DNA of 64,000 nt from Glandiceps talaboti. Taxonomy: Eukaryota > Hemichordata > Enteropneusta > Spengelidae. Positions 12,480-39,104 of the stretch are shown piece by piece. Location: the NCBI RefSeq assembly GCF_964340395.1, contig NC_135558.1, positions 11,411,001 through 11,475,000 of the forward strand, read 5' to 3'. A model generated the notes under the pieces. The model was not told where the DNA came from, did not search any database, and saw nothing but the letters and a program-made list of their open reading frames with translations. Both the position numbers and the translations under genes were made by a program. Numbering within the stretch: position 1 is the stretch's first letter; every line of letters starts with the position of its first letter.

Positions 12480-12732
12480 TTAATTAAACTACAACCCATA
12501 ACACCAAAGTAAAACATTTGCTGTATGTACCACAATCATTTATAGCAACCATATTAAGTGTAAAAGTATAATCTTTCATTTGGTAATTGACCACATTAGA
12601 AAGGCCACATGCTAGGCTTGTAAATGAACCAATTGAAACAGTATACTTTTACACTTGATATGAATGCTATAAACGAGTATAGCACATAAAGAAAGTGCTT
12701 TACTTCAGTGTTACTAGTTGTATCTTAATTAC
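12480..12732. repeat. Fold-back element family B, copy 1
   Basis: A ~250-bp inverted repeat. The left arm runs from ttaattaaactacaaccc through aacaccaaagtaaaac to tattaagtgtaaaagta. The right arm is its imperfect complement, from tacttttacacttgatatga to gctttacttcagtgtta and then gttgtatcttaattac. Arms are ~85-90 bp with a ~75-bp loop. A second copy lies at 60868-61135. MITE-like and without coding capacity. Confidence 0.75.
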
Positions 12733-13289
12733 AGGGTGATCTCCATGGCAACGCTATCACCTACTTGTTTAAATCTACCACATCCAGCAAACAATAGTTT
12801 TAATCTGTGTCTATCTTAGTTTGCCAAGAGAACATTTTCTGTAGTAATATTTGAATGTAGGTACAAATTGAACAAACCACTAATCAACCCTATGGCAGTC
12901 ATATCATTCATGACACAGAGACTTTAGATGTGATATCTTAACACTATCAAATAACACCCATCTATATCCTAACTACAATGTGAGGAAAACATGACTTCCT
13001 ATTTAGGCACATGTGTTACCATGGTAACCATAAACACCACATTATTATGTCTCAATACAAAATATGAGTACAAATTTGACACAGACAATGAACCTGATTT
13101 CACCATGATAAATACTGCTGAGGACAAAGATGATATGCATTTCATTAGATAATTATTTATCATGACAAATTAACTATATATCTATATTTTAAAATGTGGA
13201 AAATGAAATTTACATATATGAAAGTGTTGACAACTAATCAATTTCACTCAGTCACTGATATTCTTGAATGACCAAGTAAAGTTTATTAT
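12733..13289. other. Intergenic DNA, nothing recognised
   Basis: AT-rich, with no gene or clear repeat structure. Confidence 0.4.
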
Positions 13290-13710
13290 TATATCGTTTT
13301 CCATTTCCTGGGCCATATTAAAGCAAGCCTTAGTTTCCCTTCCATCAAAGTATACTTCCCTTGGCTGTATTTTCCCTTTTCCTGCCAATATTAAAATAAA
13401 TCTTAGTTTCCCCTTCCATGGCCACATATAGTATGTTTCCCTTTCATTGGCCATATCAAAGTAAACTTAAGTTTCCTTTCCCTACATCAAAGTAAATCAA
13501 AGCTTCACTTTCTTTGCCCATATCAAAATAAATATTACTTTCCTTTTATTGGCCACATCAATGTTAACCTTTATTTCTACTTCTCAGGCCATATCAAAAT
13601 AAATCTTAGTTTCGCTTTCCTTGGCCATATTAAAATAAATTTTAGTTTCACTTCCCTTAGCCATATCAAGGTGAACCTGCACTTGAATTGTTCCTTTACA
13701 TGGCCAAACT
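13290..13710. repeat. Degenerate ~38-bp tandem repeat (ttggccatatcaaa...)
   Basis: Recurring words ggccatatcaaa/ggccatattaaa, taaatcttagtttc and cttccyttgg, ~9 diverged units. Confidence 0.75.
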
Positions 13711-16333
13711 ATACTAATAATATAACAATACCTTTTCCCGTGGTCATATTAAAAATTTGCTCCCTTCTGCAGTTATGAAGTTGTATGAAAAAGAATACTG
13801 CATAGAATATGGAAATTAGCATCATAATTATGTAAATGTGGCATGATGAGTGAAACCTTTCGTTATTAGCCAAAAAAGTACTTGTAGGTAGAGTAAGGAT
13901 ACTATTACTACTATCTCTCCAGAGTATATACGTTAGATTTAGCAATACCAAATATATACATATCTTGTTACCAAATCTATGACAGTTACTATACTTATCT
14001 TGGATAATTAGGACTCAAAAGAACCTTTTTATATATATTTATATAAAAAAAAATAACTACAAGCAAAATATGCAGCAAATTTAACCAGGTAACATAGAAG
14101 TAGAAAGGAATGGCCCTCTGAGGACAATGTAGCAATATACTTAAAGTTTATTTATCGTTTAATTTTTATCATATAATAGCCATTTTTCAATAACAACTGA
14201 GCATGTGGGGTTATTTATAGATGTGGTAATATGTAATCTTGGGATAACTGGAATGCTAGACCTCCTAGGACGGGTCTCGGTAGTGAAAAAAACTATGCTA
14301 CATACAATGTGACAAAATGCTTACAACTATGACTACCTTATGTATCTATCAATGGAATACTACTATTTTCCCAATGATGCATTGCACTATTCAAGATGGC
14401 TACTTCCCATGATGCATCATTCAAAATAGCCATTTTCCCGTGATGCACAATTCAATATGGCAGATTTGCAAGTTCTTAGTTGTACTGTCATCTCTTGAAT
14501 GGTTACAATTTCCTTTCGATGTAAAGGAGAGATGTGGCACAAACACAATTAAGCATTCTGAACAAAACGGCACAAATAATAAATAAAAAGAAATAAAGTC
14601 TATTCATTATAAAGACAACAGAGATACCCATTTTTGAAACCAATCAAAAATTGCTTTATAGGCCTGGTACATATAGAGGCTGCCAAATTACTTTTAAAAA
14701 CAAACATGTATTTGGTGATAAGGAGGAAACCAGTTCATTGTACTAAAAAACCTCTAGAACTGCAAAATATCTAATATTTCATGTTAGAATATACTGCAGA
14801 AAAATAACTTACAAACCAGGCTTACTGATATTTGCCAGGAGCTGTCTAATATTTTTAGGGGGCATCTGTGGGCGAAATGACATTCCCTACAGTAAGACAG
14901 CACAACAGTACACACAAAAAACTCACAACTGGGCAAACGTCTTAAGATAGGTCATGATATTTTGATGTGTTGCCATGCATCTAATTGGTTGTATTGTTTA
15001 GACAAGTCATGGCTCCTACTAATATATTATTGGTTGTTTGTGACAATCTATCACTGAAGGCCTTGCATCACTGGTAGGCCTTCATCAGGAAGTAGTGGTA
15101 CAATGCAGCCATAGACCACAAGGGACCAAAACCAGTTCCTCTACCCGGGCCCTTTAATATACCCTCAGTACCGTTATAATACCAATTTGTATTTAGAGAA
15201 CTAACATTCAAAGGTAGAGTTAGTTAGCTATAAGTCTATCGACTGTGTTGTGCTGATCAAATGGCAAGACATGTCCATGTTACAGATATAACACTTCCTG
15301 TGTTAGGCCATAGAGGGCGCTCTATTTGTGCACAAACATATAGCATTATTATATTTGACCATAGAGGGCATCCTATTTCACAAAGAACCAATAATTGTTA
15401 GGATTTCAGATACCCAGTGACACTTGAAATAAAAATTAAAAAATGAATTCACTTAGGAGCAATTCATAATAGGAAGATATAATGAAGGTATGTATTTTGA
15501 CTCCAAAATAAACTTATATTAGTTCTTTAAGCTTAACAATTTCTGCACCAAAAATAAACCAGCATCAGAGTAATATCTCTTTCACCAGTAAATTTTGCAT
15601 GACCAGGTAATTATAGTTATTTACAGAGGGTGTGTGTAGTCAGGTGTGAAAACCAACACGTTAACTTACAAAAGTGATTCAGCTATGATTACCTGTTAGT
15701 CACACATATCACAGTTATTATTAACTGAATACAAGTGTAATGTTAAAACATCCCCATCAATAATCGGCCAAAATAAATTGGTGCAAAGTGTGAAAAACTT
15801 ACTTTTTGTGAGCCATAATCATGATAATGCATACATTCACATTCTTAGTTTTCAGGTCATGACCTTTTTAGACACAATTCCACTGAAAATATGACGATTG
15901 AGCGCTAATCGCTTCACAGTGCTGTTAATCATGATCTACACTCTCAGTATGAAAATGCAAAAACCTTGCATATTTCATTACATTATTTTGCATTTCCACT
16001 TTATCTGTCTGACTCAACACAGTGACAACAGATTGAGATAGATTTCAAGAGTACACACGTAATCTTTCATGTCAGACTCACTGTGTTGAAGACATACTGT
16101 GCAGAAGTGATCATAGAATATGCAAATTAACTAATTTAAATATTGCATAGGATTAACTAGCTACACTTCAGCAACTCAATTATTTGGAGGCACAACTCAT
16201 CACTGAGCATCCCGCAGAAATACCTGGAACTACAGTAACTTTATCAATCCACCCCTCCCCCCCCCCTAAACAGCCTGGTTAACAACATCTAGTACTGATA
16301 AACAATAACAACTGCTTTATCTATCACTACAAA
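13711..16333 (-). other. Gene-free stretch; 3' UTR/downstream region of the LRR gene
   Basis: No coding exon seen. The sequence directly left of 16334 is expected to be the 3' UTR of the - strand LRR gene. Possible polyadenylation signals on the - strand include ATTAAA near 15152 and AATAAA near 14148, but I cannot decide between them. A short duplicated phrase (ccatagagggcgctctattt and a relative) lies at 15305-15385, and poly-C at 16250-16267. Confidence 0.35.
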
Positions 16334-30350
<14,017 letters not shown>

Positions 30351-31364
30351 CTTTGCGCTGCTGATCGTCGTAAGAGTTGTGTAGGCTCGTTCAGAAGCGT
30401 ATTTGTAAATGTAACACGTGATGTTTTCACAGTACTCAAATCTTTATAATTTAAATATTTTGTTTAAAAATATATTTAACATTGTAATTACAGTTCACTT
30501 TTAAACATGAGATGGTACTGTATACATTTGTACTATATTATTATTCTATAGTATTATTGGCGTCTAGAACGAGGTCAAAAGTATGCCTGCCTGTGTCATT
30601 ACAAATTTAAATATGAAAATAATATCATGCATTATAAATCATTGTAAATCGTTCACACTAGATAATTTGTTTTTCGTTGGATAGAAAACTGTTGACAGCA
30701 ACTATCACGAAACCCCATTTCGTTTACATTTGTTAGTCTTTTGTGCATTAAAAATATTCAATATCTAATAATTTATTTGATAGATACATTTTGTAAAATG
30801 TCTTGCCACCTTGATGTTGCATATTAGTTTCAATTTATAATCATAAACTATTGATTAAAACATTATAAATAGGAAAAAAACTATTTCCGATATTTCAGAG
30901 CAGTTTATCGAGATTCACAATTAATTTACTAACTTATTGATTTCATTTGTGAATTGTTCTTGTCAATTATTTAATCGATTTGTATTTGTGACATATGGAA
31001 TGTGAACTGTATTTTTATTTATTTTTTTTAGAGTAAGCTCACTTTGTCAACATTTTCCGTAAACAAGCCCTACTTTTCAAGCCGTTCAACTTGTGAAACA
31101 AATCGTAAACAGGGAAAGTAAACATTAGCATACGTCATTATTTGCATATGGTACCTCTACGTCACACAACGTTATCACGGCTGTATTAATTATGCAAATT
31201 TAGGTCACACCTCCGGTAAATTGAATTGTGGGAATAGACGTACAGCGTTGTTGTATCACTTTTCATTGCTTGATAGTTCGCTCACAAAACGCTAAAACCT
31301 TTTGATATTGGCATTTCTAGAGAATATTCATCAAAATTCTCTCTGAAGACTGTTTTTACATTGA
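30351..31364. promoter_or_regulatory. Divergent intergenic region between LRR and PHF13/23 start codons
   Basis: About 1 kb separates the two ATGs, which point away from each other, so both 5' UTRs and probably both promoters lie here. Visible elements include two CRE-like words (tacgtcatta near 31131 and ctacgtcac near 31160) and an AT-rich TATA-like stretch just upstream of the LRR ATG (near 30440-30460). The promoter call rests on gene geometry. I cannot place the transcription start sites. Confidence 0.45.
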
Positions 31365-31386
31365 ATGGAAAGTGACGTTTTCAAAG
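31365..31386 (+). CDS. PHF13/23: PHF13/23 exon 1 (22 nt coding)
   Basis: Encodes MESDVFK; donor AAAG|GTGAGT, phase 1. The shortest exon of the gene; its start is supported by frame continuity with exon 2. Confidence 0.75.
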
Positions 31387-34300
31387 GTGAGTGAATTTAA
31401 GCGTACAGTTAGTTAGAAATCACAACGAACGTAAGTTTGATTGAGAAAATGTTTACGTACTCGCGTTGATAGTAACTTGCGGCCTTTCTTAGACATGAAT
31501 CCAGTGAAATACACGGTTTGTTATTGCATATTTTACTTCTTTGTATTTGGGGATTGTTTTACGAGCTGTTTCCCATGTCAGACAGTAAGCGTCAGTGAAA
31601 AATGAAGACCGTTTATGTGTAGGTCTGTACACTTGAGCTTCCTGTTAAACGAACATGGCACGTCCTTGGATTAAGACATATCTGTTCAGAAATGATACTA
31701 CACGAGGCCCGTGCATTCAATTTATCACCTGTGTTGTCAGAATCAACTAACACGTATACAAATCTTTCTTTTTCAGTTATAGATATGATGAAAATACCAA
31801 AACAAGAAGAAAACGAGGTACGTTTCTTTGACAATGTTTGAGATTTCAGTCAGTCAAGTACGAACGCCATGTTTGATGTGAAATTACCACATTGCTTGGC
31901 ACTGGCAACTACGCAAACACATTGCATACTCACGAGTTATTCGACGGATTTCGTTGAAAATTCTGTCATGAATTTAGTTGGGTGTTGGTATGAATTGATA
32001 GAATTTTTGTCGGATTTCGGGGTGTATTTTTTGAGAAATCGCGATTTTCACCTCTGTTGCGACACGTTTAATTTCGGAAGTTTAAAAAATCGTACAGTTG
32101 CGTGGTTGACACTCAGCTATCTAGAGAACTAAGTAGTAGTTTCCCATAAAAATTGGTCAGTACATGCATATAGGTAATTTCTTATAAGTTGCAAAATTTC
32201 AGCTCATTCTGTCGAAAATTGACGAAAATACGGCTTTTTGTCGGTCACCGAGAACGCCTTCCTTTCTTCTATCATTTGGCGGCCATATTGTCGAATTGTT
32301 GTTGTCCCAGTTCGATATGGACATTCGAAATGTACATAATGAAGCCTGGTGACCATGTGTAGAATTCGTTCTCATCTATGACAAAGACACTGGTGAAAGA
32401 TCGTTTATGATTACAAACTTTCAAGTTTCAAAATAAATGTTAAGTACATAACGTTTGTCACCTGAAATTGTATGATGGAATATGGGGAAATATGCCAAGT
32501 GCTAACATAATAAACCATAAACATCGGCTATCAAGCGACATGGAAGAACAATACGAATGTCACATCGAAAGGCTTTTAAACAGTCTGTGCTAAGAATATC
32601 ACATGTAACCATCAAAATACTGAATCTGTTTGAAGGAAAACGCGTGAAAAATAGTACGAAGCTTTGTTGACTATTGAGAATGTCAGCCTGTGTCATCCTA
32701 TCAATCGATCGAAGCTTATTTTAAGCCACTCGTTATTCAGTGTTCATTCCAACAGTCGGTCACGGCGATTCTAAAATCGCCGCTGCCGTATATGTACTGA
32801 TTTTCAATGTCAAATACCTCCCCATTTCTTACAGTATACTAGGTAGATGTTATGTTAGATCGTAGCAGTTTGGCGATAAGGTCAATTCATAAATTATACT
32901 GGACCATGTTACATTGATCGTTGGCTTCCTTTGATAATACGTATGGATATATGGGTTTCAGTGTCAGCGAGCTATTGCTCAATGCTGCTGGGTAACATTT
33001 GTGTCGATCATCTCATGATTTAAAGTTGTTTTGATGTTCAGCATTATGTTGTCCTTATGAGGGGGGTGACCTGTGTTGAGATGGGGGTCCCAGTGTAAGA
33101 TTTCACCGAGTCTAAATGGTAGCAGCTGTGTTGGGTAGATGCCAGTGACCTATAATGGCTTCAACACACCAGTACAATGTCCAATAGATTGGTCTGTAAT
33201 GTATTCATGCTAAACATCAGAAGTGTTTGCTAACGCTACAAGGTCAGTCCTGCTGTTTGAAAATAACAGTTACTGGAAAGGTTGTAGAGTTGTTTACTAT
33301 ATATGTTAACATGGAGGAAATAATGTACAGGAGACGTGTATGTGGATTTCAAATTGTCAATGGAAGGCTTCCATTTCATTTATTGTATCATTATATTTAC
33401 ATGTAGCTAACAGTAACACTTGGGGTGCTGTAGGCCGTCTTGATCTTTACTTATTTAAAACACAAGACATGCTACTCAATATGAAAAAATATAACTGACT
33501 GTGAGCTGGTGCTTCATTTTGTTGCATTGGTTAAAAAACAATCCATACAGATACATGGTCTCAGTGTGACCTTTTGGTAAATAACAACTGTTCACATAAG
33601 GTTTTGATTCTGTATTTTACAACTATGAATGAAACAAACACCAAAGACAGATGCTATGTTAATATGTCTCGGAGCCATGATCTGGCATTCTTATTGGTCA
33701 CCATGGCAATGATGTCCTCTTATTTTTATATTTATACTTTCCCTCATTCTGCTTCAGTTCAGAATACCAGGTTTGGTCAACCACATACTGATCAGCTCTT
33801 CTTTCCTGGCAATCGATTTTCTATATTTCTAAACAAAAATTTTGCTGTCTTCAAATGTTCTCATGTTTTCAAATAGATAGATTATTTTGTATGTCGTCAT
33901 GTATTTGACATTCGTAGATACAATACCTTTAAACATGGGTGAAATTTTGACAAGTGTCACAATGAAAGCATGGTGTTAACGGTGTTATGTCACTCATTTT
34001 CTTTTCCAGCATTACACACCACAGCCAAAGAAGAGGCGGACTGTTGCTGATTTCAATATGTTCTGCACATGGGTGTTAGCATACGAAGCAGAACAACAGG
34101 TCAGTGTACTTGCGTTGTTGTTGTCACCATCATCAACATGGTCATGTCCATATTCACAAGCCGTTTTCCTTCGTCTTCTGCGGTTTACAACATCAGAATT
34201 TAGTGAGACAACACTCAAGCTGCAGAGCTGATACTCATAGAAATGTCCTCCATTGATTTCAATAGCTATGCAAATCATATTGTCGGATCAGTCATTGCTG

Positions 34301-35273
34301 CTGCGAGTGTGATGCCCTTTGTAAATGAGATTTGTCATGTGTAATGTTGCACTCAAATACCTCCATTGGACTGCCTGATTAATTATGCATGCATGTTACC
34401 ATATAAGGACTGTGTTAGTCATGTGTAGTGTGGATCTCACCATGTTAGTGAAGGGGTGTTGAGTTGTAACATGAGGGGAACAAGTATGACCCAATTCCAC
34501 TTTGTAAGGTCATGGAAATTATAATCTGCATTGTTTGTTTTGTACAGGAACTTTCGAGGAAAGGAAGTAGTAGTCCACTTGATAGTGGTGGAAGCAGCAC
34601 TGGTAGTTATAGTTGTGATTCCATGGACAGTCTTAGTAGCTCAATCAGTAACAGTAGTAGTAGCTCAAGTTTAAGTGCAGCCAGTGACCTCCCTGATGGT
34701 GAGTGGTATAGTCTTCATATATATTTCAAAATCATGTTGTTTTGTACACTTTTTGTACCCTAAATGCTAAAATTATAACTTGGGGAATTTAAAAGGACAA
34801 GAACAAAATATGTATGGCGTATTATGACTCAAAATTTTTATTTTGCATGCATGCCAACCGACATAAACACAAAACATTGCTTCCATGAAATTTCTTATTT
34901 TCACATTCTGAAGTTCTGATCCCATGAAAGTGATGATTGCAAAGATGTCAATTTTGTGTCAGAACAAAACAAGAAAAATGTATCATAATTGTCATACGAA
35001 TTTGAGTTCATCTTGTAAATCCACCTATTATTTTTTTTTTCAATTTCAGAGGACGACTCGCTGGACTTGGTGACATGTTATTGTACTAAACCCTTTGCTG
35101 GTAGACCGATGATAGAATGCTCAGAATGCAATACATGGATTCATCTGTCGTGTGCAAAAATTCGCAAATCTAACATTCCAGAGGTTTTTGTCTGTCAGCG
35201 GTGTCGAGATGCCAAGCACACAATTAGGCGGTCAGGGCGTGTTCGCGGTCCCAAGAAGAGGTTTATTGAATAG
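31365..35273 (+). CDS. PHF13/23: PHF13/PHF23-like PHD-finger protein (175 aa, 5 exons)
   Basis: CDS: 31365-31386, 31777-31817, 34010-34099, 34548-34698, 35050-35273, all GT-AG with matching phases. The PHF13/PHF23 family reads H3K4me3 in the nucleus. The conserved N-terminal block [20 protein letters not shown] is at residues ~36-57. A serine-rich linker follows (~54-98). The C-terminal PHD finger (111-155) has ligands C111, C113, C125, C128, H133, C136, C150 and C153. F117, M122 and W131 match the aromatic/methionine H3K4me3 cage known in PHF13. A basic tail ([15 protein letters not shown]) ends the protein. At 175 aa it is much shorter than vertebrate PHF13 (~300) or PHF23 (~400); the missing part is mainly the linker. 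It is the single pre-duplication type expected in an invertebrate, so I do not choose between the two symbols. Confidence 0.92.
31777..31817 (+). CDS. PHF13/23: PHF13/23 exon 2 (41 nt)
   Basis: Encodes [14 protein letters not shown]. Acceptor TTTTTCAG, donor GAG|GTACGT. Confidence 0.75.
34010..34099 (+). CDS. PHF13/23: PHF13/23 exon 3: conserved KKRRTVADF block
   Basis: Encodes [16 protein letters not shown] then [14 protein letters not shown], the family-specific N-terminal motif with a likely nuclear localisation signal. Acceptor TTTTCCAG, donor CAG|GTCAGT. Confidence 0.92.
34548..34698 (+). CDS. PHF13/23: PHF13/23 exon 4: serine-rich linker
   Basis: Encodes a Ser-rich, probably disordered linker ([19 protein letters not shown]). 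Acceptor TTGTACAG, donor GATG|GTGAGT, phase 1. Confidence 0.9.
35050..35273 (+). CDS. PHF13/23: PHF13/23 exon 5: PHD finger and stop
   Basis: Encodes the whole C4HC3 PHD finger ([18 protein letters not shown], then [14 protein letters not shown]) and the basic tail; TAG at 35271-35273. Acceptor AATTTCAG. Confidence 0.95.
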
Positions 35274-35640
35274 AATATTACATGGACTATTTAGATATAA
35301 CAGAAAAAATACTCACAAAAAGATAACAGATTTTTTCCAATTATTTTTTCAACTTCCATGAAGTCTGACTTTTAACAAAAGTGTCTATAGATTTTTTGCA
35401 CAAGGAGATTTTCTTATTGGGTAGATTATACCTGCAGATGTTATCACTTGAAAACCTGTATGTAAAACAGTTTGTTTTTTTAAGTTCACCACTCTTGTAT
35501 TCACCAATGGTACGCTAGTCTTTGATTCAGCATGACATTGTCCTTTGACATATTTTGTATGAAGTCCAAGATTGCTTATTGACAGCCACCATGGCAAAGT
35601 CAATGTCAACTGACTTGATAATAGACGTAACATAAACATT

Positions 35641-35839
35641 AGGGTTCTCCCCAGCCCCATGGGGAGAACTGGTTGGCCATTCACGAGATATGTTAACATA
35701 AAATATTGTCAGTTACCATTTACAATGAAATGCATAGCTTATGAATAATTTAGGGTAACAATGAAACTAATTGGATGCATTTTGTTAAGGCTACTTTGCC
35801 AGAGTACCAGTCGCTGCCAACCAGTGTGGGGAGAACCCT
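35641..35839. mobile_element. MITE-like element, 199 bp, in the PHF13/23 3' UTR
   Basis: Terminal inverted repeats agggttctccccag and ctggttggc, mirrored by gccaaccagtgtggggagaa and ccct. No coding capacity. If the 3' UTR extends to 36.96 kb, the element is transcribed within the mRNA and could fold into a hairpin. Confidence 0.7.
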
Positions 35840-36953
35840 GAAACATCTTGGGCTGTGATTTTTCCTCTCTACGTATCATTGTCATAGTGGTGGTACTTTG
35901 TATATTTTCAATCCTAGTGAAATCTTGACACCATTTAGTCCATAAGTTTCTGTTTCATGTAATATATTCTTTTGGTAATTATTTAAAGATTGGGGATAGC
36001 ATAAGATTTCCAATTGTACAGGAAGCAAGCAAATACCGTGATCTACCCACAGTTTTTTCGCCGAAAAATTCTTTATATGTAAATAATTCTATACGATATT
36101 ATACTGTAGTTAGAATATGAATTGCCATTCATTGTGTACATAACACCATGCTAACCAACAATCTAGTCCCGTACTGTCCTCTTCTGGGATGGAACTTTTG
36201 CTGCATTTTGGGAAAACAAAACGTGTCTTTTGTTGATAAATATGGAAACATAGTTTGTAAAAAAAATCAAGATTGTAGGTAGCTCAAAAAAATCATCATT
36301 TTCAATCTTAGTCAAGTTTCCCATGTTATCATTTTAGCAAGGGGGCATGACAGTATTGCTTAGAAAAGTACTTTTCCATTTTTTCTGAACATTTTTTCCT
36401 TATAATGTGTAAGTGATATGTACAGTGCAGGCTTTATTTGAAAGTGAACGCTTTATATCCTGAAACATGTTTTTTTCTCTTAAAGTCTGTGCAAATTTTA
36501 ATTTTGGCTTGCTGACTAGGTCAGTGGCATTGTAAGGGTTATTTGGCATCTGTCTATCTGTGCACAAGGTCTGATCTAGCTCAGTAGAGAGAGTCTTCAT
36601 CAACCGACAATTTAATTTTCAGGGTCTGTGTGATCTGTTGTTCAATTGGTTCATAACATTTTAAAAGTACAGCAGTTACCATAATGTCATAGTCAATTTA
36701 AGCCATCCGATGCAACTTTTTCAAAATTTTGGGGATAAAACTGTCTAAAATGAAAAAAAAATCTGCCAATAAAATGTTTGTCTCATTATCAAACCAGTAT
36801 TGTACAAAGATAAATTTATCAAAGGAATATTGATGTTACTGAATAAAAATAATGAAAAATAAATGAAAATTCATACGCAAGGTGAAAACATGTCAGTAAA
36901 AAAATGAGAGAGAACCATACTTGACACAGTTTCACAATAAATGGTTGATGTGC

Positions 36954-36959
36954 AATAAA
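36954..36959 (+). terminator. PHF13/23: Candidate polyadenylation signal AATAAA
   Basis: aataaa followed by a T/G-containing stretch; a second aataaa lies 17 bp upstream. Other AATAAA words occur near 36841 and 36857, so the choice is tentative. Confidence 0.4.
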
Positions 36960-36975
36960 GAACTTGAAACAAACT

Positions 36976-39104
36976 CCAAATTTAAAACGCTTTGGTCTTT
37001 CTCGTTTACCTGAGAGTTTGGCTATAAAGCTGTGATGGACTAGTTACTGAAAACTAACACTAAAGGAGCCTCTATGGCACATAGTACTAATTTGTGAATG
37101 TGAGATACGTCTCCATACCAGCAGTCTGTGTTGTCTGTAAGGTACGTCATGATGGGGCACCCTCACATATCGGTCAACCCCTTTCACTGATAGAGTAGGT
37201 TGGTGAGGGTAAAGGGACATGGTGTATCTTACAGTCTACAGTCTTTCAGGGTTCTATAGTCTGTTGCTATGTAAGTCAGATAAGCAAATAATTGACTTGA
37301 AATACGTGAATCAACTACTTTTTTGTTTTTTCATCATCGGAACCTTCTCTGCTGATCTTGACAATGTTGGACAAAGGGTAGTTTTAAAATGCAGTAACCC
37401 TTTGCACCCTTCTAACCAACACTATGTTAAGTAGAATATTGAATTCATATCATTATTCCTAGGTGTTGGCTTGAGATGACATTATCAAGATCAGCCAAGT
37501 GAAGGTTACATGTTATCACAAGATAGACAGGTGCCAAGTTGCTCAATCCCATTCTGTATGGGGTTTACTTTACCAAAATTTGATTTACAGAGTAAACGCA
37601 CAGATACTTTTAAGTTTGTAGAAAATGAGACATCAACATTCAGTTATGGTCAGTAGATTTTTGGTAGACTATTTTTTATCCTGACAAAAAATGGGCATAC
37701 ATACATATGTACAGCTAGCCATTTATGTTGTGTACATATCACATCCATCTATACTTTCAAATAAGAAATCACTGCCTGATGCCAATTCTTTTAACAATTG
37801 GTTTCAAGTTATGTGTTTTTGTTTTATTTTATTTTGATTCAGGGGATTTCATGGTCAATCCTTTTTTTCCTGTCCTGAATCATCAAAACTATTGATGGTC
37901 TCCGTTGAAATAAAAATAATACGATTTCTGCAAAGTGCATAATGTGTTGTGTGAATTTCCTGAGCATCTTATGCTAGGGTAGGTGTATAGAGTGGTGACA
38001 TTGTCAAGTCGTATTGCCAAGTCTCTGGACTAATCTACGCTATGTTTATAGCTTTAAATGCAGTGTTTGATTGTAAGATCTGCTTTATTATCATCAGCTG
38101 TAGACAATGAGAGAGTAAAAGAAAACATCTTGCATGATTTATACACAACAATTGTCAAACAGCAGAAACTGACCAAGTATGTTTATTTTGCATGAAATGA
38201 TTGTCTCAGCACATGGTGATGAGAATGTGTGTGTTTGCTTTACCGATATTTCTTGAACATCCAACAGAGACTCAATGTGTGTAAGTTACAAGTTGAGGCT
38301 TCCACCTATGTTTGTGAGTTGATACATATAAACACGACATTCAAGGGGCATATTGACCAATCACACAGTGTTATGTTGTGTTGTATTATGTATGTACATC
38401 ATTACCCAACTGTAAGGAGGTATAATTTTGTACGTTTCTTTGACTTCCAACTCTACATTTGAAGGTTAGTATAAAATGAATGTTTATTGTTTATACAAAT
38501 GTCTTCAATTTTCTTCTGTACCTTTGTGAGACATGCAAGTGTAAGCCATCTATATTGAACAGTGTTTTTTGGTTCTAGGAAGTAAGTTGGTAAATCTGTC
38601 TACCACGGTAGTTCCAAAGTTTTTTAACCATGGTACCCCATCAAATACATATACAGTAACATGGTATGTAAATTACCAACCCCATCAAATACGTACAGTA
38701 ACAGTAACATGGTATGTAAATTACCAGTTTTACTATAAATCTGAGACTCAGAATGATCCGTTGTTTGGTTTAGTGAGTGTATACAGGAGAACACACAACA
38801 ACAAATCCTTTGATCTAGTTTTATGTCTTACCTTTCAACATGTACCAGGTTTCAAAACCTTACCAAAGATTAGACAAAGAAAAAAAATTGTGTGCTTCTG
38901 ATAGCTCGACCAATCCTAGTTTACGCTACCAACCCTAAACACATTTAAAACAAAAAAGTTAAGAAATACTTCTTGACCTTCATGTATGTCTGTTTTCTTT
39001 CCCCAGTCATGTCTACACATTTCATCAAACTATCACAGAAGGAGTACTCTGTTTGTTTGTTTGACTTTATTTAAACTCGATAAATTGTTGAGCCAAAGGC
39101 TCTT
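36976..39104. other. Intergenic DNA between PHF13/23 and NCKAP1
   Basis: No gene supported. It contains a small inverted repeat (aaccttctctgctgatcttg near 37340, mirrored by caagatcagccaagtgaagg near 37487) and a ~45-bp direct duplication at 38637-38731 (cccatcaaatac, gtaacatggtatgtaaatta). Confidence 0.4.

Larger units (their letters stand above)
35274..36975 (+). other. PHF13/23: Predicted 3' UTR of PHF13/23
   Basis: Non-coding sequence running to paired AATAAA signals near 36937 and 36954 (tgcaataaagaacttg). It contains a 199-bp MITE-like insertion. The exact cleavage site is inferred. Confidence 0.45.

Noticed and set aside
34012-34278. 88-codon - strand frame overlapping PHF13/23 exon 3
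   Set aside because: An antisense shadow of the conserved [10 protein letters not shown] exon.
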